A DNA stretch of 64,000 nt from Xanthomonas sp. CFBP 8443. GTDB lineage: Bacteria > Pseudomonadota > Gammaproteobacteria > Xanthomonadales > Xanthomonadaceae. The position numbers were made by a program, and so were the translations under genes. Below the pieces are notes generated by a model. The model made no database searches. It was not told where the DNA came from and saw only the letters and a program-made list of their open reading frames with translations. The stretch covers positions 1,798,001 through 1,862,000 of the forward strand of contig NZ_CP102592.1 in assembly GCF_025666195.1 (NCBI RefSeq), written 5' to 3'. Of this stretch, positions 49,426 through 57,980 are shown piece after piece; the stretch's first letter is position 1, and each line of letters begins with the position of its first letter.

Positions 49426-51125
49426 TTCGCGGTTGCGGCGTCGGCCATGAACGCGGCCGGCTTCGGCAGCTGCACCGGCACGCCATCGCCGTTGCAGGTG
49501 CCGGCCTGGCACAGGCGGCTGCGCAGCTTCGGCGTGGCCTGCACGATCACGTGGTAGATCACGTTCTCTTCCAGGCTGCCGCGGAACGCGTCGCTGCCGG
49601 GGCCGCGCGCCCAGATGCCGACGTCGTCGCCGCCATGGGTCTCGGACTTGGTCGGCACCAGCGCTTCCTGCATGAAATCCGGCTGCTCGGTGTCGACATG
49701 GGTCAGGTCGGGGCGGCCCTTGGCCGGCTCGAAGCTGCTCGGCGCATGCGGGAACTGCTTGATCCCGGCCGGCTGCTGGTTGCTGGCGCCGGTGTGGCCG
49801 GGGCCGTTGGCGTAGCTGAGCGTGGCGTACGGCTGGCCGTTGCCGTCCAGCGCCAGTTCGCCGGTGTTGGCGTCTTCGCCGCTGGTGCCGCGCACCTTGC
49901 CCAGGATCGGGTTGCCGCGCTGCGGGTAGCCGACGAAGTTCAGCGTGTGCGAGTGGTCGGCGGTGACCACGATCAGCGTGTCCTCGGCCGAGGTCGCGTC
50001 CACCGCGGCCTGCACCGCCTGCGACAGGGCGATGGTCTCGTCCAGCGCGCGGTAGGCATTGCCGGCGTGGTGGGCGTGGTCGATGCGGCCGCCTTCGACC
50101 ATCAGCACGTAGCCGTCGTTGCCGCGCGACAGGGTGCGGATCGCGGCGCGGGTCATCTCGGCCAGGCTCGGGTCGCCGCCGGCGCCCTGGTCGCGGTCGT
50201 GGTCGAACTGCATGTGGTCCGGCTCGAACAGGCCGAGCAGCGCCGGCGCGTTCTGCGCCGCTTCCAGCTGGCCGCGGTTCCAGGCGTAGGCGCCCTGCGG
50301 GTGGCGCTGGCGCCATTCGCCGACCAGGTCGCGGCCGTCCAGGCGCAGGCCGACCTTGTCGTCGTATTCCGGGTCGCGCTGCTCGACGGTGGTGAACTGG
50401 CTGCGGCCGCCGGCCAGCATCACCTGCGGGCCGCGGCCGAAGCGCGCGCCCATCATCTGCTGGGCGATGTCGCGGCAGCCTTCGGCCACCGCTTTCTCCG
50501 GCAGGTCGGTATCGCTTTCCCAGTTGCGTTCGGGCACGTGCGTGTAGGTCGCGGCGGGCGTGGCGTGGGTCAGTCGGGTGGTGGTGACGATGCCGGTGTT
50601 CAGGCCGGCGCTGTCGGCCAGTTCCAGCCAGGTCAGCAACTGCTTGCCGAGGCTGTCGGCGCAGGCGTCGCGCTTGCCGGCGGACACGCCGATCGCGCCC
50701 ATGTGGGTCTTCACCCCGGTGGTGATCGAGGTCATGGTGCCGGCCGAGTCCGGGGTCTGCGAATCGGTGTTGTAGGTCTTGCTCAGCGCGGTGGCCGGGA
50801 ACGCTTCCCACGACAACTGGTTCTCCTCGCCGGAGGCGCCCTTGCGCTGGCCGTCGAGGATGCGCGCGGCGGCGACCGTGGTCAGGCTCATGCCGTCGCC
50901 GAGGAACAGGATCACGTTCTTGGCCTTGCCGCGCATCGCGCCGTTGTTGGCAGCCTTGGCCGCGCCGCTGCGGTACCACCAGTCCGGGGTCTCGCCACTG
51001 GGATGTGCGACGGCGGGCACCTGGATCGGGGCGATGGCGGCAGCGGAGGGAGCGCGCGGCGCGCTGGCGCAGGCCGCCAGCAGCAGGGTGGAGGCGGCGG
51101 CGAAGGCGGGAACGAGGTAGCGCAT
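49422..51125 (-). CDS. Lipoprotein alkaline phosphatase (PhoA family)
   Basis: A 567-residue exported alkaline phosphatase. The N-terminus ends in a lipobox (LLLAACAS), so it is probably lipid-anchored. Motifs: VILFLGDGMSLTTVA (first metal Asp), TDSQTPDSAGTMTSITTG (nucleophile Ser), MVEGGRIDHAHHAGN and VTADHSHTLN (metal ligands), THGGDDVGIWARGPG. All key residues seem present. It is translationally coupled to the CxxCH protein. No Pho box is evident. Confidence 0.9.
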   Translation of the reverse strand: MRYLVPAFAAASTLLLAACASAPRAPSAAAIAPIQVPAVAHPSGETPDWWYRSGAAKAANNGAMRGKAKNVILFLGDGMSLTTVAAARILDGQRKGASGEENQLSWEAFPATALSKTYNTDSQTPDSAGTMTSITTGVKTHMGAIGVSAGKRDACADSLGKQLLTWLELADSAGLNTGIVTTTRLTHATPAATYTHVPERNWESDTDLPEKAVAEGCRDIAQQMMGARFGRGPQVMLAGGRSQFTTVEQRDPEYDDKVGLRLDGRDLVGEWRQRHPQGAYAWNRGQLEAAQNAPALLGLFEPDHMQFDHDRDQGAGGDPSLAEMTRAAIRTLSRGNDGYVLMVEGGRIDHAHHAGNAYRALDETIALSQAVQAAVDATSAEDTLIVVTADHSHTLNFVGYPQRGNPILGKVRGTSGEDANTGELALDGNGQPYATLSYANGPGHTGASNQQPAGIKQFPHAPSSFEPAKGRPDLTHVDTEQPDFMQEALVPTKSETHGGDDVGIWARGPGSDAFRGSLEENVIYHVIVQATPKLRSRLCQAGTCNGDGVPVQLPKPAAFMADAATAK

Positions 51126-51276
51126 ACGAAAAGCGGGCCCTGGGGACGAAGTCCCACGCATTATGCCGGCTGCGACAAGGCACGCCGATGACATCGCGCC
51201 TTTCCAGCCATGGCGTCGTCGCCCGCGTCGGCTTGCGCTATGGTGCGGGATCTCGGGTTTTTTGTGGACAGTCTCG

Positions 51277-52617
51277 ATGAAACTGGTGACCGCCTGGTTG
51301 CGCATTCCGTTCTGGCAGCGTGTGGTGGCCGGCTTCGTGCTCGGTGCGCTGGCCGGCTGGGCGATGGGGCCGGCGGCGGAGACCTGGTTCGGGCCGCTGG
51401 GCGACTTGTACGTGACCCTGATCAAGATGATCGCGGTGCCGCTGGTGTTCTTCGCGGTGATCAATGCGATCTCCTCGCTGCACGGCCAGCAGTCGGTGGC
51501 CAAGCTCGGTGGGCGCACCTTCCTGTGGTTCGTGCTCACCGCGGCGCTGGCGGTTGGCGTCGGCCTGGCCGTGGGCACGTTGCTGCAGCCCGGCGCCGGC
51601 CACTTCGGCCTGAGCGTGGACAGCGCATGGAAGCCGCGCGACGTGCCCAGCCCGATCCAGGTGCTGCTGGACGTGGTGCCGTCCAACCCGTTCTACGCGC
51701 TGACCGGCATCGGCACCAAAACCAATGCCGCCGGCGAGACGGTGCTGGCCGCCGGACGCGGCTCGATCCTGCCGGTGATCTTCTTCGCCGCGCTGCTCGG
51801 CTTTGCGATGGTCAAGCTCGGCGAGCGCGTGGCGCAGGCGCGGCAGCTGACCGCGCAGATGAGCGACATCATGATCCAGGTCACCCGCTTCGTGCTGGAG
51901 ATGACCCCGCTCGGCACCTTCGGCCTGATCGCCGGGCTGGTCGGCACCTACGGCTTCGAGAAACTGCTGCCGTTCGGCAACTTCGTGCTGGCGCTGTACC
52001 TGGCCTGCGCGATCCACATTGTGGTGGTGTACGGCGGCCTGCTGCTGGCGCACGGGCTGAACCCGTGGAAGTTCTTCCGCGGCGCCGCGCCGGGCATGCA
52101 GGTGGCCTTCGTCAGTTCCTCCAGCTTCGCCGCGATGCCGGTGGCGATGCGCTCCATCACCCACAACCTGGGCGTCAACAAGGACTACGCCGCGTTCGCG
52201 GTGCCGCTGGGCGCCAGCATCAAGATGGATGGCTGCGGCGCGATCTTCCCGGCGCTGTGCGCGGTGTTCATCGCCCAGTACACCGGGGTGCCGCTGACCG
52301 GCAACCAGTATTTCGTGGTGCTGATCGCCTCGGTGCTGGGCAGTTTCGGCACCGCCGGCGTGCCCGGCACTGCGGTGGTGATGGCCACGGTGGTGCTGAG
52401 CGCGGCCAACCTGCCGCTGGAAGTGATCGGCTACCTGTACGCGATCGACCGCATCCTGGACATGATGCGCACCATGACCAACGTCACCGGGCAGATGCTG
52501 GTGCCGGTGCTGGTAGCCAAGGAGACCGGCCTGCTCGACCGCAGCGTGTACGAGGCGGCGTCGAGCAACGTCGGCCTGGAAGATCCGCCTGCCGACGGAT
52601 CCGGACAGATGCGTTGA
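51277..52617 (+). CDS. Dicarboxylate/amino acid:cation symporter (DAACS)
   Basis: A 446-residue inner-membrane secondary transporter of the GltP/DctA family, moving glutamate/aspartate or C4-dicarboxylates with protons or sodium. AFVSSSSFAAMPVAMRSI is the serine-rich re-entrant loop, LGASIKMDGCGAIFPALCAV and FGTAGVPGTAVVMATVV line the substrate site. The ATG at 51277 begins the first helix; no clear ribosome site. The methyltransferase gene starts 7 bp after its stop. Confidence 0.92.
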   Translation: MKLVTAWLRIPFWQRVVAGFVLGALAGWAMGPAAETWFGPLGDLYVTLIKMIAVPLVFFAVINAISSLHGQQSVAKLGGRTFLWFVLTAALAVGVGLAVGTLLQPGAGHFGLSVDSAWKPRDVPSPIQVLLDVVPSNPFYALTGIGTKTNAAGETVLAAGRGSILPVIFFAALLGFAMVKLGERVAQARQLTAQMSDIMIQVTRFVLEMTPLGTFGLIAGLVGTYGFEKLLPFGNFVLALYLACAIHIVVVYGGLLLAHGLNPWKFFRGAAPGMQVAFVSSSSFAAMPVAMRSITHNLGVNKDYAAFAVPLGASIKMDGCGAIFPALCAVFIAQYTGVPLTGNQYFVVLIASVLGSFGTAGVPGTAVVMATVVLSAANLPLEVIGYLYAIDRILDMMRTMTNVTGQMLVPVLVAKETGLLDRSVYEAASSNVGLEDPPADGSGQMR

Positions 52618-52624
52618 TGTTCCG

Positions 52625-53461
52625 GTGAGCACGTCCGCGACCAGCTTGCGCGAACAGCTGCAACAGCTTCCCGGGCTGACGCCGATCGATGGCGTGCTGG
52701 TGCAGCAGGCGCTCGCTGCCGATCCGTTCGAGCGGCAGTACCTGGCGGTCCGGCAGCAGGAAGGCCGCGTCTACAGCGACGCGCAGGTGCGCACGCTGCC
52801 GCATCCCGATGGGGCGCTGGCCGCGAGCCACGAGTGGCGGGTGCGCGCCGAGTCGTGCCGGCGCCTGCTGCGCCACCTGCAGGCGCGCGGCGGCGGCGGG
52901 CCGCTGCTCGAGCTGGGCTGCGGCAACGGCTGGCTGTCGCAGCGGCTGGCCGACGGCCTGCAGCGCGAGGTCTGCGGCGTCGACGTCAACCGCACCGAAC
53001 TGGCGCAGGCCGCGCGCGTGTTCGCGGCCAGCCCGCGCCTGAGCTTCGTCGCCGGCGACATCCACACGCTGCCACTGCCGCCGCAGCGCTTCGATGTCGT
53101 CGTGCTGCCGGCCTGCATCCAGTATTTCGCCGACCCGCGCGCGCTGATCGCGCGCTTGCTCGGCCTGCTGCGGCACGATGGCGAACTGCACGTGATCGAC
53201 AGTCCGTTCTATGCCGACGCCGCGCGGGCGCAGGCCAGCGCCGCGCGCAGCCTGCGCTACTTCAGCGGCTTGGGCTGTGCGGAACTGGCCAGCCAGTACC
53301 ACCAGCACACCTGGGCCGCGCTCGACGGCATTGTGCTGCGCATGTTGTTCGATCCGCGCAGCCTGCGCGCGCGTTGCCTGCGCGCGCTGCGCCGGCCGCA
53401 GCCGCACTTTCCGTGGCTGTGCATCCGCAAGCGCGACAACCCGGGACTGGCGGCTGCCTAG
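52625..53461 (+). CDS. Class I SAM-dependent methyltransferase
   Basis: A 278-residue predicted methyltransferase. Motif I is LLELGCGNGWLS (94-105), motif II FVAGDIHTLPLPPQRFDVVV, then VLPACIQYFADPRALIARLL. The acceptor is unknown; the YHQHTWAALDGI region near the C-terminus resembles methylases acting on small molecules. The GTG start is 7 bp after the symporter stop, so it is probably co-transcribed. Confidence 0.82.
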   Translation: MSTSATSLREQLQQLPGLTPIDGVLVQQALAADPFERQYLAVRQQEGRVYSDAQVRTLPHPDGALAASHEWRVRAESCRRLLRHLQARGGGGPLLELGCGNGWLSQRLADGLQREVCGVDVNRTELAQAARVFAASPRLSFVAGDIHTLPLPPQRFDVVVLPACIQYFADPRALIARLLGLLRHDGELHVIDSPFYADAARAQASAARSLRYFSGLGCAELASQYHQHTWAALDGIVLRMLFDPRSLRARCLRALRRPQPHFPWLCIRKRDNPGLAAA

Positions 53462-53635
53462 GCCGTCGCGATCGCGCGGCGGGGGCTGCCGGCGACGCGA
53501 GGGCGCTCGCCACTGGCTGCTCCTGCGCGGCGCCGTCGCTGGCCCTGAACCGCCGATCCGTGCGTTGCGGCGCTGCGGCGCCTGCGGCACCGGTACGTGG
53601 CAGACTTCCGCTTCTTTCTCTTCCCTGGAGTCCCG

Positions 53636-54115
53636 ATGAGCGGCACCCAACGCGAACTGACCTTCCGCTTCCTGGCCGAGCCGATCGACGTCAACTACGG
53701 CGGCAAGGTCCACGGCGGCGTGGTGATGAAGTGGATCGACCAGGTCGGCTACGCCGCGGCGGTGGGCTGGAGCGGGCACTACAGCGTGACCGTGGCGGTC
53801 GGCGGGATCCGCTTCGTGTCGCCGATCCGGATCAGCGACATGGTCACGGTCAGCGCCAAGCTGGTCTATACCGGCAGCACCAGCATGCATTTCGCGATCG
53901 ACGTGCGTGCGCGCGACCCGATGGGCGGCGACTCGCGGCTGTGCACCCATTGCATCATCGTGTTCGTGGCCCTGGACGGGGTGGAAGGCAAGCCGACGCC
54001 GGTTCCGTCGTGGCAGCCGGACACGCCGGAGGACCACCGCCTGGCCGAGTACGCGCTGAAGGTGATGGAGCTGAGCAAGGGGATCGAGGACACCATCTCG
54101 CACTACCAGGCCTGA
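53636..54115 (+). CDS. Acyl-CoA thioesterase (hotdog, YciA-type)
   Basis: A 159-residue hotdog-fold thioesterase. DVNYGGKVHGGVVMKWIDQV is the active-site helix region and TVAVGGIRFVSPIRISDMV the central strands. Probably hydrolyses acyl-CoA. CTGGAG lies upstream of the ATG. A bidirectional terminator follows. The 174 bp before it hold no gene. Confidence 0.88.
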   Translation: MSGTQRELTFRFLAEPIDVNYGGKVHGGVVMKWIDQVGYAAAVGWSGHYSVTVAVGGIRFVSPIRISDMVTVSAKLVYTGSTSMHFAIDVRARDPMGGDSRLCTHCIIVFVALDGVEGKPTPVPSWQPDTPEDHRLAEYALKVMELSKGIEDTISHYQA

Positions 54116-54155
54116 GCTGGCGCCGGCCGCGGACGCGGGCCGGCACGCCGTAACG

Positions 54156-54183
54156 AAAAAGGCCGCTGTCCCCAGCGGCCTTT
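54156..54183. terminator. Bidirectional terminator
   Basis: AAAAA, stem GGCCGCTG/CAGCGGCC with a TCCC loop, TTT; serves the convergent thioesterase and NlpC/P60 genes. Confidence 0.8.
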
Positions 54184-54212
54184 CGCTTGCCTGGCATGTG
54201 CCCGCGGCGTGC

Positions 54213-55037
54213 TTACATCGCCACGCGCCGCGCCTGCAGGAACTTGGCGCTCCAGTAGCCGGTCGCCAGTGTGTCCACGCGCACGTCCTTGCCGCGGCTC
54301 GGCGCGTGCAGGAAGCGACCTTCGCCGACGTACAGGCCGACATGGTCGACCCGGCCCTTGCGGCCGAAGAACACCAGGTCGCCTGGCGCCAGCGCGGCGC
54401 GGTCCTTGATCAGCTCGGCGTTGGCCTCGCGCGCCATCTCGCGCGACACGCGCGGCAGCTCGATACCCAGCGCGGTGCGGAACACGTAGCCGACCAGGCC
54501 GCTGCAATCGAAGCCTTCGGTGTCCTCGCCGCCCCAGCGGTAGGGCGTGCCGAGCAGCGCCATGGCGCGCTTGAGCACCGACTGGACCTTGTCGCCGCCC
54601 GGCACCACGCCTTCGCGCAGCGGCGCCTGGGACACGTCGTAGTTGGCCAGCAGGCGGCTGATGTCACCGGCGAACATCGCCGAGCGGTCCATCAACGGAA
54701 TGGTGTCGTTGGCGGCCAGATGCGGGAGCAGGGCGGCCAGGGTCGCGGTCGCGGCGGCATCGGCCTTGCTGCGGGCCGGGGCCTGCGCCTGGGCGGAGGC
54801 GGCGACCGGCTTGGCGGTCGCGGGCTGTGCAGCGTTGGGGTTGGTGCTGATGGTGCTGGTGGTCGCTTGCGCCGGCGCGGCGGCAGCGATGGCTTCGGGA
54901 ATCACGATGTCGGCGGGAGCCGACTGGGCCAGGGCCGGAACGGCCGAAAGGCAGAGCGAGGCGGTGCAGATGAGGCGGAAGGCGGCCCGGCGGGGGACGG
55001 TGGTCTTGCCTGGAGAGGTCTTGGCTTCAGTCGTCAC
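54213..55037 (-). CDS. NlpC/P60 family peptidoglycan hydrolase
   Basis: A 274-residue exported cell-wall hydrolase. A hydrophobic signal (ICTASLCLSAVPALA) is followed by an Ala-rich low-complexity region (50-110) and a C-terminal NlpC/P60 domain. Catalytic Cys178 is in GFDCSGLV, with His232 (DHVGLYVGEG) and a third His at 244 (RFLHAPSRG). GTG start. A shorter lipoprotein paralogue lies upstream on the same strand, sharing YRxGG, FDCSGL and HVGxYVGEGRF. Confidence 0.9.
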   Translation of the reverse strand: MTTEAKTSPGKTTVPRRAAFRLICTASLCLSAVPALAQSAPADIVIPEAIAAAAPAQATTSTISTNPNAAQPATAKPVAASAQAQAPARSKADAAATATLAALLPHLAANDTIPLMDRSAMFAGDISRLLANYDVSQAPLREGVVPGGDKVQSVLKRAMALLGTPYRWGGEDTEGFDCSGLVGYVFRTALGIELPRVSREMAREANAELIKDRAALAPGDLVFFGRKGRVDHVGLYVGEGRFLHAPSRGKDVRVDTLATGYWSAKFLQARRVAM

Positions 55038-55144
55038 GCGTTGATCACAAATTCAAACGATGGGCGATCATGCCCTGTAGACGGCAAGACGAAGTTCAAA
55101 TAGCGTTAATATTTCGTAATTATGAATGTGAGCGCAACCACAGT

Positions 55145-55687
55145 TCAGTGCAGGACCCGCTTGGCGCCGGTGTAGTGGTCGCGCCAGTAGGCCCCATCCA
55201 GGAAGTCCAGGCGCACCGTTCCACCGCTGCTCGGGGCATGCACGAAGCGGCCCTCGCCGACATAGATGCCGACATGGCTGACGCTGCCGGCGCTGCCGAA
55301 GAACACCAGATCGCCGGTGCTCAGGCGCTGCGGATCGATCCGCGGACCCTGTACCGCGGCCAGCTCGCGCGAGGTCCGCGGCAGCTGCAGGTCGAGCATG
55401 TCGCGGTAGACGTAGGCGACCAGGCCGCTGCAGTCGAAACCGGATTCGGGGGTGTTGCCGCCGTAACGGTAGGGCGTGCCGACCAGGCCCAGCGCGCGCA
55501 TCAGCACCGCGTTGGCCGCGGCCGGATCGGCCGGCACCACCTGCGGCCAGCTGCGCATCGCCGCCGGCGGCGGCCGCGACGGACGCACCTCCTGGCGGCC
55601 GCAGGCGGCCAGCACGGTGATGCACAGCAGAGCGGTCCAGGACGCAAGACGGCGGCGCGCGGCGGGTGAAACTGGCTTGTTGTGCAT
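55145..55687 (-). CDS. Lipoprotein NlpC/P60 peptidoglycan hydrolase
   Basis: A 180-residue paralogue of the next gene. The lipobox LAAC (Cys29) predicts a lipoprotein. Catalytic Cys86 (FDCSGLVAYVYRD), His138 (HVGIYVGEG) and His150 (RFVHAPSSG) are present. The 107 bp between the two genes are AT-rich and may carry a promoter for the downstream one. Divergent from slyD. Confidence 0.9.
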   Translation of the reverse strand: MHNKPVSPAARRRLASWTALLCITVLAACGRQEVRPSRPPPAAMRSWPQVVPADPAAANAVLMRALGLVGTPYRYGGNTPESGFDCSGLVAYVYRDMLDLQLPRTSRELAAVQGPRIDPQRLSTGDLVFFGSAGSVSHVGIYVGEGRFVHAPSSGGTVRLDFLDGAYWRDHYTGAKRVLH

Positions 55688-55797
55688 GGAGCCCGGATAA
55701 TGCGCGACCTCAGATGGCCGCCATCATGGCGGCGCTCCCGTCGGCCGACAAGCCGTCCACACCGTCTGCCTTCGGCAGCCACAGCGCAGAGTTGCAC

Positions 55798-56277
55798 ATG
55801 AAGATCGAAAAAGACCGCGTCGTCCGTTTCCACTACACCGTCTCGGAAGCCGGCCAGGCGCCGATCGAAACCTCCAAGGACCGCGATCCGCTGGTGATCC
55901 TGGTCGGCCACGGCAACATCATCCCGGGCCTGGAGAACGCGATGCTGGACAAGGAAGCCGGCGCGAGCTTCGGCGTCGACGTGGCCGCCACCGACGCCTA
56001 CGGCGAATACCGCGAAGGCCTGACCCAGCGGGTGCCGAAGAAGCATTTCGGTGCGACCAAGCTGCAGCCGGGCAGCCAGGTGGTGTTGCAGACCAACTTC
56101 GGCCCGCGCGCGGTGACCGTGCAGAAGGTCGGCATGAGCGTGGTCGACGTCGACCTCAACCACCCGATGGCGGGCAAGGACCTGCATTTCGACGTGGAGA
56201 TCATCGACGTGCGCGAGGCCAGCGCCGAAGAAATCGAGCACGGCCACGTGCACGGCGATGGCGGCCACCACCATTGA
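55798..56277 (+). CDS. slyD: FKBP-type peptidyl-prolyl isomerase SlyD
   Basis: Cytoplasmic prolyl isomerase and metal chaperone, 159 residues. The FKBP half-domain (VVRFHYTVSEAGQAPIETS; IIPGLENAML) is split by the IF chaperone insert (YGEYREGLTQRVPKKHF). The C-terminal tail EIEHGHVHGDGGHHH is the His-rich nickel-binding extension. The ATG at 55798 matches the family start; an open frame continues upstream but is not conserved-looking. Confidence 0.95.
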   Translation: MKIEKDRVVRFHYTVSEAGQAPIETSKDRDPLVILVGHGNIIPGLENAMLDKEAGASFGVDVAATDAYGEYREGLTQRVPKKHFGATKLQPGSQVVLQTNFGPRAVTVQKVGMSVVDVDLNHPMAGKDLHFDVEIIDVREASAEEIEHGHVHGDGGHHH

Positions 56278-56443
56278 GTGAGCGCGGCGCGGCTTCCGCT
56301 CGCGGGAGCCGTGCCTGCCGCGCGGCGGCGCGCTGCGTCACGCCCGCTGCCTGATCGGCGTCGCCGGGCGGCGCCGCGGCGGTCGCCGTTCGTGTCGCCC
56401 TGTTCTTCGCGCAGCGCCTCGGCGCATGCGCGCCGCGGCGATG

Positions 56444-56449
56444 GATAAT
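56444..56449 (+). promoter_or_regulatory. -10 hexamer (GATAAT) of the DUF418 gene
   Basis: GATAAT about 28 bases before the TTG start at 56477. It supports that start over the ATGs at 56426 and 56441, which lie upstream of it. Confidence 0.4.
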
Positions 56450-56476
56450 CGCCGGTCCTTCGTCCGGTGCCACGCC

Positions 56477-57718
56477 TTGGCCTCCTCCGCTCCCGTGCTG
56501 CAGCCCGTCGCGCCCGCCGAGCGCATCGCCACGCTGGACGTGCTGCGCGGCTTCGCGTTGCTCGGCATCCTGCTGATGAACATCGAGGGCTTCGTCGGTC
56601 CGCTCGACGAAGCGCTGACCGGCCTGGATCCTTCGTTGCGCGGCGCCGACCGCATCGCCGACGCGGCGGTCTACCTGCTGGTGCAGGGCAAGTTCTACAC
56701 CTTGTTCGCGTTGCTGTTCGGCATGGGCTTTGCGGTGATGGCGCAGCGCGCCGAGGCCGCACGGCGCGAATTCGGCGGCTTCTTCGTGCGCCGCAGTGCG
56801 GTGCTGCTGCTGATCGGCGCGCTGCATGCGCTGTTGCTGTGGTCCGGCGACATCCTGGTCAGCTATGCGTTGCTGGCGTTCATGCTGCTCGCCTTCCGCG
56901 AGGCGCCGACGCGCTGGCTGCCGTGGATGGCGCTGGCGGTGTACCTGTGTTCGCCGCTGCTGTCGCTGTTGACCGGCGCGGTGGGCTCGGCGGCGCAGGC
57001 CGATCCGCACGCCGCCGTGCAATGGCGGCAGGGCATGGCCGAGCAGGCGCAACGCGCGGCGGCGGCACTGGCCGAGCAGCGCCAGGTGTTCGGCCATGGC
57101 AGCTACGCCGCGGCCACCGCGCAGCGCCTGCGCGACCTGGTCGAGACGCTGGGCGTGCTGGTGTTCAACGCGCCGACCATCTTCGGCATGTTCCTGCTCG
57201 GCGCGTGGTGCGTGCGCAGCGGCCTGGCGCTGCAGCCGCAGCGGCGTCCGCGGTTGCTGGCGGCGCTGCGCTGGGGCGTGCTGCCGCTGGGCCTGGCGCT
57301 GATGCTGCTGAGCTTCCGGCTGGAGCCGTGGATGGATCCGGCGCGCCTGGATCTGCGCCTGGCCAGCGCGTTCGCGCTGGCCACGGTGGCCAGCGGCATG
57401 ATGGCGCTGGGCTACGCGGCCTGGATCGTGCGTTTCACTCCGGCGCTGCGCTGGCTGGCGCCGGCCGGGCGCATGGCGCTGAGCAACTACCTGCTGCAGT
57501 CGCTGCTGTGCACCACGCTGTTCTACGGCTACGGCCTGGGCTATTTCGAGCGCCTGTCGCGGGTCTGGCAGATCCCGTTCGCGTTCGCGCTGTTCGCGCT
57601 GCAGGTGGCGCTGTCGCAGCTGTGGCTGCGGCATTTCCGCTTCGGTCCGGTGGAATGGCTGTGGCGCTCGGCGAGCTACCTGCGCTGGCAGCCGCTGCGG
57701 CGTCGCGATGCGCGCTGA
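56477..57718 (+). CDS. DUF418 family membrane protein
   Basis: A 413-residue multi-spanning membrane protein (about ten helices) of the DUF418 family, related to YeiB and of unknown function. ERIATLDVLRGFALLGILLM is the hallmark N-terminal helix; APAGRMALSNYLLQSLLCTT lies in the C-terminal domain. The start is uncertain: TTG 56477 is chosen from the -10 position and the family start; ATG 56426 and 56441 are alternatives. Confidence 0.85.
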   Translation: MASSAPVLQPVAPAERIATLDVLRGFALLGILLMNIEGFVGPLDEALTGLDPSLRGADRIADAAVYLLVQGKFYTLFALLFGMGFAVMAQRAEAARREFGGFFVRRSAVLLLIGALHALLLWSGDILVSYALLAFMLLAFREAPTRWLPWMALAVYLCSPLLSLLTGAVGSAAQADPHAAVQWRQGMAEQAQRAAAALAEQRQVFGHGSYAAATAQRLRDLVETLGVLVFNAPTIFGMFLLGAWCVRSGLALQPQRRPRLLAALRWGVLPLGLALMLLSFRLEPWMDPARLDLRLASAFALATVASGMMALGYAAWIVRFTPALRWLAPAGRMALSNYLLQSLLCTTLFYGYGLGYFERLSRVWQIPFAFALFALQVALSQLWLRHFRFGPVEWLWRSASYLRWQPLRRRDAR

Positions 57719-57980
57719 AGCAGCGCAGTGAACGCGGCTTGCTACCACGCGCTGCACAGCGCCGGTAGCGCTGCGCGCGCTGGCGCGGCCGGCGGCCGAT
57801 CGCCCACGATGGGCTGCGAATGCGCGCGTTCGCCGCGACCTCCTCACATGTGGCGTGCCGTGGCCCATGGCATGCTCGGAATCCGCATCGACAGCGCGAC
57901 AGGACACACCCGATGGCCGACCTGAGAGGCGGGCGCATGCCCGCGATCGACCCCATGCCGTACCGCGTGGAGCGTTTCCA

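Noticed and set aside
49422..51686. Longer 754-residue start for the alkaline phosphatase
   Set aside because: The extension runs upstream of a perfect lipoprotein signal at 51125 and overlaps the divergent symporter gene.
55666..55797. In-frame extension of SlyD by 44 codons
   Set aside because: The canonical SlyD start is the ATG at 55798; the extension crosses the start of the divergent NlpC gene.
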